Positions 17,553-26,619 of a stretch of 33,474 bases of DNA are shown one piece after another. Made by a program: the position numbers and the translations under genes. The stretch comes from Candidatus Altarchaeum sp. (GTDB lineage: Archaea > Altiarchaeota > Altiarchaeia > Altiarchaeales > Altiarchaeaceae), in NCBI GenBank assembly GCA_018260755.1, contig JAGTWP010000005.1, positions 1-33,474 of the forward strand, read 5' to 3'. Within the stretch, counting starts at the first letter, position 1. Each line of letters starts with the position of its first letter. The notes beneath the pieces are model-generated. The model ran no database searches. It had not been told where the DNA came from and was given only the letters and a program-made list of their open reading frames with translations.

Positions 17553-19231
17553 TGTTTTTTAAAAATAAAAATAATAAAAGCAATAACTATAAGAGCAATT
17601 GCCGCAATCAAATACAGGTTTGAACCAATATTTTTAACAAAATTTTGATATTGATTTGAAATTTCATTCCATGCATTGCCTGTCTTATTATCCTTGTTGC
17701 CAATAACATTAACGGTAACCTCTTTACTGTCCGAAAAGTCCCTGCCGGTGCATTTTGCAGTTAATATAAAATTTTGAGTAGGATATTCAATCTCATACTT
17801 TAAAACATAGTCCGCACCTTTTTCAACAACAACGGTTTCATTTACGCATTTTAATGTATTTTTATTTCCTTCATTTTGAGTATTTCCTTCATTTTGATTT
17901 CGTGTGCATATTTCAACTATAACCTCGCTGTTGTTTTCCTCATTTAAATTTTTCAGTTCAACTTCCTTTGTGGATGTATTTATTCTTTCAATCACAACAC
18001 CATTATAGATATTTCCCATTTTATCTGTATCAGCGGTAAAATTTGTTGTTAAGTTCAAATCATTGCATCTGACATTTACACTATAAAAATATAAAAAATT
18101 TCCTTCCCGTTCCGGAACAAAAACTTTAAAAGTTATATTCTTTTTTTCATAAGGTAATAAATAGAAAATTTTTTCATCGGTATCCGCCTTTAATGACGAC
18201 GAAATTTTGCATACTCCGAATACATAAAAATTTTTGCTGTTTGTTAGTTCGGCATTAATTGGCATAGTAGAATTTTTTCCGGTTAAATTTTTGTTAATGA
18301 TTTTTCCGCTTATTAAATTTTCATCTTTTAATGTTATAAATTTTGCATTTATCGTTCCCATATGCAAGACATTTTTTCCGAGAAATTTCAATTCAACTTT
18401 GATTCCCCTTGCTTCATTATCGCTGTAAATTGCTATATGCGATGCATCAGCAGGAAATTGTCCGAAAGTTGGGTCTATCGGAATCCATTGCTCATTAATA
18501 AAAACCTCTGCATAAGCGTGTCTTTCAAATCCCTTGTTAGTAGAGGCAATTCCTCCGACTGCCCTTGTGGGAATTCCAACGCTTCTGCACATTGCTACGA
18601 ATAAATTTGTATAGCCCATGCAGGTAGCTCTCTTGGACCTAAACACATCCCTTGCAGATAAAATTTCCGAATTGTAATCATAAGTAAGGTAATCATGAAC
18701 AAATTTTGCAATTTTAAAGACCTTGAGCGCATCTTCAATGTCTTTATTATCATTATAACTATTATAATTATTATAACTATCATTGGCAGAGGTTATTTCT
18801 TCTGCCTTTTTCTTTATTTCTTCGTTCCATTCAACATTTCCTCTGCTGATAATAAAATTTTGTATTTCTGAATCATTTCCTTCATTATTGCTTTCATTAT
18901 TAAATTTAATTTCGTAAATTTTTTTCTCAACAATGAAATTTAACGAATAGTTATTTGCAGAACCGACATTTATTTTTATTGTTTCTTTTCCATTACCTTT
19001 TTCAATTGAATAATTTTGAACAAACTGAATTTTTAAAATTTTTTGTGTTTTGTCTGTTAAAGGCATCTCGGTAATTAAGGTTATATCTTTTACATTTTCC
19101 TTTTCAAAATTTCCTTCATAAGTTATATTTATGGTAGAATGTGTAATTTCAGCAGATGACCAGGATAGCATAGCGGTTGTTAAGAGCAAAGTCAAAATCA
19201 GCCAAAAAGAATTTTCTCCGAAATTATCCAT
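17549..19231 (-). CDS. Secreted/membrane transglutaminase-like (cysteine protease fold) protein
   Basis: Signal/TM at N-terminus, C-terminal TM; SKRATCMGYTNLFVAMCRSVGIPTRAVGG...RHAYAEVFINEQWIPIDPTFGQ. Confidence 0.9.
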   Translation of the reverse strand: MDNFGENSFWLILTLLLTTAMLSWSSAEITHSTINITYEGNFEKENVKDITLITEMPLTDKTQKILKIQFVQNYSIEKGNGKETIKINVGSANNYSLNFIVEKKIYEIKFNNESNNEGNDSEIQNFIISRGNVEWNEEIKKKAEEITSANDSYNNYNSYNDNKDIEDALKVFKIAKFVHDYLTYDYNSEILSARDVFRSKRATCMGYTNLFVAMCRSVGIPTRAVGGIASTNKGFERHAYAEVFINEQWIPIDPTFGQFPADASHIAIYSDNEARGIKVELKFLGKNVLHMGTINAKFITLKDENLISGKIINKNLTGKNSTMPINAELTNSKNFYVFGVCKISSSLKADTDEKIFYLLPYEKKNITFKVFVPEREGNFLYFYSVNVRCNDLNLTTNFTADTDKMGNIYNGVVIERINTSTKEVELKNLNEENNSEVIVEICTRNQNEGNTQNEGNKNTLKCVNETVVVEKGADYVLKYEIEYPTQNFILTAKCTGRDFSDSKEVTVNVIGNKDNKTGNAWNEISNQYQNFVKNIGSNLYLIAAIALIVIAFIIFIFKKH

Positions 19232-19283
19232 TTTTATTGTAAATTATTTTCTATAATTAGTATTTCATTCATAATTTGTAAAT

Positions 19284-19349
19284 AAATTTTATACAATTAA
19301 TGTCACAAACAATATTAAATTTTATACAATTAATGTCACAAACAATATT
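19284..19349. repeat. 33-bp tandem duplication upstream of rrp41
   Basis: aaattttatacaattaatgtcacaaacaatatt occurs twice consecutively, followed by a partial third unit. Confidence 0.9.
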
Positions 19350-19369
19350 AAATTTTATCATATATAAAT

Positions 19370-20089
19370 ATGGAAACAGAAAAAAAATTAATCGTTGATG
19401 GGGTTAGAGTTGACGGGAGAAAATGGGACGAATTACGGGATATAAAAATGAAGGTGGGAGTCCTGAAAAATCCAGTGGGCTCGGCATCGATTGAATGGGG
19501 AAAGAATAAGGTTATTGCAGGTGTTTATGGACCAAGAGAGGTAATTCCAAAATTTGAAGAAGACTCAACAAAAGCAATCTTAAAATGTGAGTACAATATG
19601 GCACCGTTCAGTGTTGAAGACAGAAAAAGACCGGGTCCTGACAGAAGGTCGGTTGAAATTTCAAAGGTAATAACCGAAGCACTATCTTCCGTAGTACTAT
19701 TGGAAGAATTCCCGAATACGCAGATAAATGTATATATTGAAATTTTGCGGGCGGATGCCGGAACGAGAATTGCAGGAATAACCGCTGCCTCATTGGCACT
19801 GGCAGACGCAGGAGTTCCGATGAAGGATTTGGTTGCCGGATGCACATCGGGAAAGGTTAATGGTGAAATTGTTCTGGATTTATGCAAAGAAGAGGACAAT
19901 TACGGTGATTGTGATTTACCTGTTGCAATTATTCCAAAAAATAAGGAAATTGTATTGTTGCAAATGGATGGGATTTTGACAAAGGAAGAATTTAACAAAG
20001 CGTTTGATTTGGTAGTTGATGGTGCTATGAATGTTTATGAAATGCAAAAGAAGGCGTTGTATGAAAAGTATAAAAATAAAGATGTGTAG
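19370..20089 (+). CDS. rrp41: Archaeal exosome subunit Rrp41 (RNase PH family)
   Basis: VDGRKWDELRDIKMKVG, KRPGPDRRSVEISKVITEAL, DAGTRIAGITAASLALADAGVPM. Confidence 0.95.
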   Translation: METEKKLIVDGVRVDGRKWDELRDIKMKVGVLKNPVGSASIEWGKNKVIAGVYGPREVIPKFEEDSTKAILKCEYNMAPFSVEDRKRPGPDRRSVEISKVITEALSSVVLLEEFPNTQINVYIEILRADAGTRIAGITAASLALADAGVPMKDLVAGCTSGKVNGEIVLDLCKEEDNYGDCDLPVAIIPKNKEIVLLQMDGILTKEEFNKAFDLVVDGAMNVYEMQKKALYEKYKNKDV

Positions 20090-20150
20090 GTGAGTCGGTT
20101 AAGAGTTATGGATTATGTGCCATAAGAATCAGGGACAAAATTTATTTAAT

Positions 20151-20349
20151 GTAACTATTCAGAGGGTACAAAAATTTACTGAAAATTTATAAATAAATTT
20201 TCAATCTTAAAAAATATTTCAAATATTTTTTAATACCTGCGATTTTCAAACTTGTTTGAAAATACACGAACGAAGTGAGCGTAAAATTTCAAAAAATACC
20301 AAAAAGTCAAAAAATTTACCTTTAATTTTTTGGGTGGCTGAATAGTTAC
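20151..20349 (+). mobile_element. MITE (199 bp), TIR GTAACTATTCAG, TSD TATTTAAT; homologue of 5092..5206
   Basis: Ends gtaactattcag / ctgaatagttac; perfect 8-bp TSD TATTTAAT at 20143-20150 and 20350-20357. Confidence 0.93.
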
Positions 20350-20456
20350 TATTTAATTTTATATTATAGTAAATTTATCAACTTTTGTCTTAAATTTATT
20401 ATATTTGTAAATCCTTTACTATATAATATGTCCCTGTTCCATATTGATTTTAAATT

Positions 20457-21896
20457 TTACACCTTTTCTTTTCCCCGTCCGAAATCATCTTCAAATCTTT
20501 CAATATCGTCCTCTCCGAGATATTCGCCGATTTGCACCTCCATTATTTCTAAAGGTACCTTTCCCGGATTTTCTATTCTGTGAGTGAATCCCGAAGGAAT
20601 GAATGTACTTTCTCCGTTTCTTAAAAACATTTCTTTGTCGTCAACAACAATTTTAGCCATTCCTCTGACAACTATCCAGTGTTCACTTCTGTGATAATGC
20701 ATCTGCAAACTCAGTCGTTTTTTCGGCAGAACAACAATGTGCTTTATTTTATACCTTTCTCCCTCCTCTAACACCGTATACTGGCCCCAGGGTCTGTAAG
20801 CTGTTTTATCCGTAATTGCCCTTTCATCTCCTTTATTTTTTAAAATTTTAAAAATTTCCTTAACTTTTTGCGTTTCTCCTCTTTTAGCAATCAACAAAGC
20901 ATCTCCCGAGTCAATAACCACTAAATTTTCAACCCCTACCAGTGCTGTTAGTCGCTTTGTTATGACTAAATTTTTTGAAGAATCAACGGCAATAAATTCC
21001 CCCCTTCCTGCATTTTCATCTTTATTTTTATCATAAACATCATACATCGCATCAAAACTTCCCAAATCATTCCACGAGGTATTTAAAGGAACAACAGATA
21101 CATTTTTTGCTTTTTCAATAATTCCGTAATCAACCGAAATTTCAGGAATTTTTTTATAAATTTCCACTAAACTGCCGCTGCTTTCAAATGCGGTGTAAAT
21201 TTCAGGAGTCAGATTTTTTACGGCTTCTGTGAAAATTTTTGTATTAAATATAAACATTCCGCTGTTCCATAAATATCCCTCCCTAACATACTTTTTTGCC
21301 GTTTCCAAATTTGGCTTTTCCTTAAATTCTTTAACTTTAAAGGCCTTATTTTGAAAATCAGCAGATTTTGAAAATCTCCGAACATCAGTGAGGTGATGTT
21401 CTCCTTCTTTTGTTGCTTTTCCGATTCCTATGTAACCATAACCGGTATGCGGTGTCTTTGGATTTATTCCAAAGGTTACTAATTCATAATTTGCTAAATT
21501 TTCTCCTATTTTAAATGCCTCAGTATATGCATCGTTTGTATTTATAACATGGTCGGATGGAATGACTTCTACATTGCAGTCACCGTAAATTTCTTTAATC
21601 GTTTTTATTCCGAAATAAATTGCTGGAAGTGTGTTCTTTCCTGACGGTTCGAGAAGAATATTTCTTTCGGGAATGCTTATATTGATTTCTTTTAGCTCAT
21701 CCAGAACCCTAAATTTATAGTCCTTATTTGTTACGATAAAAATTTCATCTTCCTGCGAAAATAATTTTGCCCTTTCAACGGTTCTCTGGAAGAGTGATTT
21801 GTCATCAAAAATTTTTATAAACTGCTTCGGAAGCTGCTCCCTGCTTAATGGCCATAGGCGGGTTCCTTTTCCCCCGCATAATATTATTGTTTTCAT
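20457..21896 (-). CDS. manC: Mannose-1-phosphate guanylyltransferase / mannose-6-phosphate isomerase
   Basis: ILCGGKGTRLWPLSREQLPKQFIKI, FKEKP, YRPWGQYTVLEEGERYKIKHIVVLPKKRLSLQMHYHRSEHWIVV. Confidence 0.95.
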   Translation of the reverse strand: MKTIILCGGKGTRLWPLSREQLPKQFIKIFDDKSLFQRTVERAKLFSQEDEIFIVTNKDYKFRVLDELKEINISIPERNILLEPSGKNTLPAIYFGIKTIKEIYGDCNVEVIPSDHVINTNDAYTEAFKIGENLANYELVTFGINPKTPHTGYGYIGIGKATKEGEHHLTDVRRFSKSADFQNKAFKVKEFKEKPNLETAKKYVREGYLWNSGMFIFNTKIFTEAVKNLTPEIYTAFESSGSLVEIYKKIPEISVDYGIIEKAKNVSVVPLNTSWNDLGSFDAMYDVYDKNKDENAGRGEFIAVDSSKNLVITKRLTALVGVENLVVIDSGDALLIAKRGETQKVKEIFKILKNKGDERAITDKTAYRPWGQYTVLEEGERYKIKHIVVLPKKRLSLQMHYHRSEHWIVVRGMAKIVVDDKEMFLRNGESTFIPSGFTHRIENPGKVPLEIMEVQIGEYLGEDDIERFEDDFGRGKEKV

Positions 21897-21958
21897 CTGA
21901 ATTTATTAATTTATGGATTTATTAATTTAAATTTATTAAATTTTTAAACAAATTAATT

Positions 21959-22477
21959 TTAGTTAAATTTAATCCCTATCTTTTTAAAGAAATCTATTAG
22001 ATTTAAGCATTGGATATTAAAATAATTTGCAATATATGGGATGTGGTTTTCAGCATTCTTTTCATCTGTTACAATAATTATAGGTGCTTTATTTGTTTTC
22101 TCACAAATACTTAATGCTATTAACAATGGATCTGCCCAAGATTCATCTTTCTTCATTTTAGTTTTCCAATACACAAAGTCATATTTTCCTTCGATTTGAT
22201 GAAATTTTTGGGTTTGGTAATTATCAATATCTTTAAACATTTTTTTATTTTGTTTGCACCACTGGTATATTGTGTCCTTTCTTTTTTCGATTTCTTTATA
22301 TACATCTATATGTGAAATAAGCTCATCTCCCTTCACTATACTTTCTAATTTTTCCCATATAGCGGGGAATATCTCCCTAGGATACCCTGGGTATCTTGTG
22401 AGATATATTAAAGTACTTGTATCTATGCAATAGCGAAATATTGGAAATAACCTATCTTGTTTCTCCATTTTCATCAC
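21959..22477 (-). CDS. DUF4411 (PIN-like) putative toxin
   Basis: YCIDTSTLIYLTRYPG...FPAIWEKLESIVKGDELISHIDVYKEIEK...KDESWADPLLIALS..IIVTDE. Confidence 0.8.
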   Translation of the reverse strand: MMKMEKQDRLFPIFRYCIDTSTLIYLTRYPGYPREIFPAIWEKLESIVKGDELISHIDVYKEIEKRKDTIYQWCKQNKKMFKDIDNYQTQKFHQIEGKYDFVYWKTKMKKDESWADPLLIALSICEKTNKAPIIIVTDEKNAENHIPYIANYFNIQCLNLIDFFKKIGIKFN

Positions 22478-23562
22478 GTAGTAATAAGTTTCTCGGCATA
22501 TTTTGTTTTTAAACCCAAGATGCTTGAGGCCTCGTAAAAAGTAATAAGTTGTTTGTTGTATGCGTATCTTATCTCTTGAAGGGGCAAGTTCCCTATTCTA
22601 TTCAAAAAAACCTTATCCCAATTTCTCCGTCCAAACCTTTTTTGCTTTATCTCTTTCCCTCTATTCTTCTTAAACGCCTCATATTTTTTTCTTTCAATAT
22701 ACCCGAATTCTAAAAGCCGAAGCATAATTACTTGCTTACTTACACCGTATATTTCACTAAGTGGATTAATGGATTTTTCATTAATTTGTCCAAACTTTTG
22801 AACTTCAATTTTCAGATCTGCCGATGGAACTAAAAACTCAGCAGAAAAATTATTACAATAAAATTCTATATCTTCCTTTTCTTGTTCAAGATCTGATGAA
22901 CAGATGCCAGCATTTTTTTTAAGTAGATGACAAACTTCGTGAAACAGAGAAAACAGTTTTATTGGGGGTTTATCATCTTCATTCAGGACTATAACTGAAA
23001 TATCAGAAAGGATGCTGAAGGCTCGGACATCCTCTGCTTTCAATGGATATTCTATAATTATAATAGCTAAAGTCTCATCTAAAACTTTTTTGTAATGTTC
23101 TAAAGTCGCTTTAGGGTTTTGGGACTTCATAAGTTTAATATGTAAATATTTTTTAAACTCCTTTGCTAATTCATCAGCTTTCAATTTCTCTGAAAATGAT
23201 GGAATTTTGCTTCTTTTCTTACTTAATTCTTTAATTTCTTCAGAAAGATATTGTGCTCTTCTTTCAGCTAAATATACCTGAGTGGTTAATCTTTTCTTGC
23301 GATTAATCCTGTAATCAACCAATTTTGGAAGTTCCGGGATGTAATCCGAGAAAAATGCAGCAAGTGGACGTTTATATATATCTGCAAGTTTTTTAATCTG
23401 GATTAAAGTAAATGCTGCTCCGTCTCTTTCTACAGCTTCAATTTTTTCCTTGCTTGTTTTAAGTTTTTTAGCAACATCTTCAATGCTGTATCCAGATGTT
23501 TCCCGAAGTGCCTTTAACACATACGGAACCAATTTAATCTTAAAATTTTTCTTTTCTTTCAT
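22474..23562 (-). CDS. XRE-HTH + ImmA/IrrE-type Zn metallopeptidase, putative antitoxin/regulator
   Basis: N-terminal HTH YSIEDVAKKLKTSKEKIEAVERDG; LFSLFHEVCHLL (HExxH); ATGA overlap with DUF4411 gene. Confidence 0.88.
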   Translation of the reverse strand: MKEKKNFKIKLVPYVLKALRETSGYSIEDVAKKLKTSKEKIEAVERDGAAFTLIQIKKLADIYKRPLAAFFSDYIPELPKLVDYRINRKKRLTTQVYLAERRAQYLSEEIKELSKKRSKIPSFSEKLKADELAKEFKKYLHIKLMKSQNPKATLEHYKKVLDETLAIIIIEYPLKAEDVRAFSILSDISVIVLNEDDKPPIKLFSLFHEVCHLLKKNAGICSSDLEQEKEDIEFYCNNFSAEFLVPSADLKIEVQKFGQINEKSINPLSEIYGVSKQVIMLRLLEFGYIERKKYEAFKKNRGKEIKQKRFGRRNWDKVFLNRIGNLPLQEIRYAYNKQLITFYEASSILGLKTKYAEKLITT

Positions 23563-23613
23563 TTTTGTCTCATCCTTTATAGATTATGATTAAATTTTTA
23601 AGTTAAAATTTTA

Positions 23614-24582
23614 TTAAAACCACACATTCAGCCCCTTTTGTCTTGACTCTTCCTTTACCTTTCTTAATTCGTCTAATCCGTTCTTCACTCTTTCACGCGA
23701 AAAATCGTGTTCGTTACACAAAATTTTAAAAATTTCATCCTCGTCGTAGTCCTTAAATTCAATATTATACCCATCGGTTACATTCGGATTCGTAAAAATT
23801 TTTCTTATCTCGTCAATGTCAAAGTTAAATTTTTCCGTTGGAAATTTCCCGCTTTTTACTATTTTAAGTGCTGTTTTCGGTCCTATTCCTTTAACTCCGT
23901 CATTAAAATCAGTTCCGACCAAAATTCCGATATCTATCAGCTGCTCTCTTGTAATTCCCAAATTTTTAAGCACATCTGCTAAATTTAACATCTCTAATTT
24001 TTTGTCTCCGGTAAATGTTAAATTTCTCAATGTCTTCGGAGCACCGAATAGCAATGCATCATAATCCTGCGTTGCAACCGCATAAACATCTCCTTTTTTA
24101 CAGATATGTGCACATAGTGCCTCTCCGTCATTAATTGCCTGAACGCAGGGAATTCCCATCGCAGTCAGTAAATTTTTTGATTCTGCAACCATCTCCCCGG
24201 TCAGTGTTGATGTTCTTTTCGCAAATTTTCTCGCATCTTCCAGATTACCTTTTGCTATTGCCACTTTCCAATTCTCTTTTGCCGCTTCCTTTGCAATACT
24301 TCTTTTTTCCAGTGTTTTAAATTTTAAATCAACCGGTTTTCCGTCAAAGACATATACTGGCTTTATCCCGAATTTCATCAGTTTTATTGTTCTGTAAAAA
24401 AGTCCCGACAAATGCGAAGTTATATTGTCGTGAGAGTCCTTTAAAGATGTGCCATCGCTCTGTCTTAGGGCAGATAAAAACTGATAAATTGCATTAAATG
24501 CGTCAATTGCTATTAGTTTATTTCGCAATTCCGAAATTTCTATTATCTTTGGTTTAACTATGTCTCTTAAATCAACACCCAT
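23614..24582 (-). CDS. fen: Flap endonuclease 1
   Basis: GVDLRDIVKPK, IAIDAFNAIYQFLSALRQSDGTSLKD, YVFDGKPVDLK, GTDFNDGVKGIGPKTALKIVK; C-terminal PIP-box QKGLNVWF. Confidence 0.96.
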   Translation of the reverse strand: MGVDLRDIVKPKIIEISELRNKLIAIDAFNAIYQFLSALRQSDGTSLKDSHDNITSHLSGLFYRTIKLMKFGIKPVYVFDGKPVDLKFKTLEKRSIAKEAAKENWKVAIAKGNLEDARKFAKRTSTLTGEMVAESKNLLTAMGIPCVQAINDGEALCAHICKKGDVYAVATQDYDALLFGAPKTLRNLTFTGDKKLEMLNLADVLKNLGITREQLIDIGILVGTDFNDGVKGIGPKTALKIVKSGKFPTEKFNFDIDEIRKIFTNPNVTDGYNIEFKDYDEDEIFKILCNEHDFSRERVKNGLDELRKVKEESRQKGLNVWF

Positions 24583-24723
24583 TTTATGATTTGTAAAATT
24601 TATTTATGAAAATTTATTTTGAAAATTTATTTATGAATTTAAAATTTTGTATATTGAATTTAAATATTGAATTTAAAATTTAATATATCTTTCATAATTA
24701 ATAAACAGTAATAAAATTTTAAA

Positions 24724-25008
24724 ATGGCCGAAGAAACAAAAGATGTAAAAGGGGAAAAGATTGAGGAAAAAACAACAGATACAAAAGAAGAGACCTCTAA
24801 GTGTGAAGAACCTGAAGAGAAAGAAGGATTTAGCAAGGAAAAATTGTACGGAGTTGGAATGGTTGTTGCAGGTATTGTGATTTTTGCTGCAGTGGCAATA
24901 TTGTATGCAGGATTTTTGGATTTGATTATTAAAGGAATTGTATTGGGAGTAGCAGTTGCAGCAATCGGACTGATTTTGTTAGGAATTGTCTTTGCATTAT
25001 ACGCATAA
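24724..25008 (+). CDS. Small hypothetical membrane protein with charged N-terminus
   Basis: K/E-rich N-terminus followed by two hydrophobic segments. Confidence 0.6.
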   Translation: MAEETKDVKGEKIEEKTTDTKEETSKCEEPEEKEGFSKEKLYGVGMVVAGIVIFAAVAILYAGFLDLIIKGIVLGVAVAAIGLILLGIVFALYA

Positions 25009-25060
25009 GACCCGCATAAGACCAGTAGAAACAAGTACAAATATAGGACTTTAAATTTGT

Positions 25061-25987
25061 ATGGACCCTTTTATTTATTTAATTTTTTTTCCTTTTTTAA
25101 TTTTGATAATTGCTTTGAATAAAGTTAAAGCTCAATTTTTTTGGATATTTAATTACATCCTTACATTTATATGCTTTCTTACTTTATTTTTAAGCGGAAT
25201 ATTTCTTTTATCTGCTTCTTTATTTATTTCGGTTTTACTTATCCTCGCGGGACTTCTGATTTTATTGTTATTGCACGAAAAATTCAGGGAAAATTTAATA
25301 AAAATCGGACACCTGAATATTGAGTCCGAAAATCCCCGTCATTACTTTGCACTTCTGTTATTTTTGTGCATTCTTTTTGCAGCAGTTATTTCGTTCTTGT
25401 GGCTCACTGAAACAGGAGAGACAATATTCAAAACAGAAATTAACGCCCAGTTTAATATCCTGGATGTAGTGATTAATGAAATTTTTTATCTGGCAATTGC
25501 AATATTTGGCTACGGATATTTAACACGGAAAAATTTAACTGCAACATTAAATGACTTGGGAGTTAAAAAGCCAACTTCTTCCAATATTTTATTTGGGTTT
25601 ACTGTGGGTATCGGATTGATTTTTCTCATTGTGGTTTTTACCTTGATTTTCCAGCAATTTGGATTTGCTGGAGAAAATACTGATGACTGGCTCAAAAATT
25701 TAATAAATGTCCAAAATGCATTTATTTTAGGACTTTCTGCTGGAATTTGCGAAGAAATTTTATTCAGAGGTGCCTTACAGCCAAAATTCGGAATAATCTT
25801 AACAGCATTACTTTTTGCATTCCTCCACATACAATATCCTGCGTTATGGATGCTCTTTATGATCTTTATAATAGGCATTATTTTGGGATATGTGAGAAAA
25901 ATTACAAATACGACAACTGCAATAATTGTTCATTCAACTTATGATGTTGTTCAGATGTTAATGCTGTGCTTTTTTGCGCTGGGATAA
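25061..25987 (+). CDS. CPBP family intramembrane metalloprotease
   Basis: AGICEEILFRGALQP, ALLFAFLHIQYPAL, IVHSTYDVVQ. Confidence 0.92.
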   Translation: MDPFIYLIFFPFLILIIALNKVKAQFFWIFNYILTFICFLTLFLSGIFLLSASLFISVLLILAGLLILLLLHEKFRENLIKIGHLNIESENPRHYFALLLFLCILFAAVISFLWLTETGETIFKTEINAQFNILDVVINEIFYLAIAIFGYGYLTRKNLTATLNDLGVKKPTSSNILFGFTVGIGLIFLIVVFTLIFQQFGFAGENTDDWLKNLINVQNAFILGLSAGICEEILFRGALQPKFGIILTALLFAFLHIQYPALWMLFMIFIIGIILGYVRKITNTTTAIIVHSTYDVVQMLMLCFFALG

Positions 25988-26018
25988 ATTTAGTTCCCTT
26001 TTATTTGGCACATAACCC

Positions 26019-26537
26019 CTATAAGCTTATAATCTCTCTTTTATTTTCTTCTTCAAATAACTTTGCCCCGTTCCTCTTAAATTCTTTCATAACTATGTGC
26101 GTGTTTGTGCCGATAACTCCTTTTTTTGTTGCAATCTTTGCAGTAACGAATTCTGAAATTTCATCCATATTTTTCGCTTCTATATAAATATGAACATCAT
26201 AGTCCCCGGTTACGACAAAAACATCCTTAACCCTGCTGTCCATTGAAATTTCCTTACAAAATTTTGCAAACCCATCTCTTTCCTGAGGAATAACTTTTAT
26301 TTGAAGGATTGAAGAAATTTTTTCCTTATTTATTTTTTTCCAGTTAATTATTGACTTAAAACCCATTATTATGCCTTTGTTTTTTAAATTATCTATTGTT
26401 TTCTTTACTTCGTTTTTAGTTATTCCAACCATATCGGAAATTGTTTCATCGCTAACTCTGGCGTTTTCCTCTAAAAGTTTTAAAATTTTGGTCTCTGTTT
26501 CGCTGTTTGTCGGTTTTGTATTTCTTTTTGATACCAT
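26019..26537 (-). CDS. Lrp/AsnC family transcriptional regulator
   Basis: N-terminal HTH ILKLLEENARVSDETISDMVGITKNEVKKTIDNLKNKGII, C-terminal RAM-like domain. Confidence 0.92.
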   Translation of the reverse strand: MVSKRNTKPTNSETETKILKLLEENARVSDETISDMVGITKNEVKKTIDNLKNKGIIMGFKSIINWKKINKEKISSILQIKVIPQERDGFAKFCKEISMDSRVKDVFVVTGDYDVHIYIEAKNMDEISEFVTAKIATKKGVIGTNTHIVMKEFKRNGAKLFEEENKREIISL

Positions 26538-26619
26538 GGTAAATTAATTTATTAATTTTAAATATATGAACGAAGTGAATTTATTTTAAATTTATTAAAT
26601 TTGTTGAAGATATCTATAA

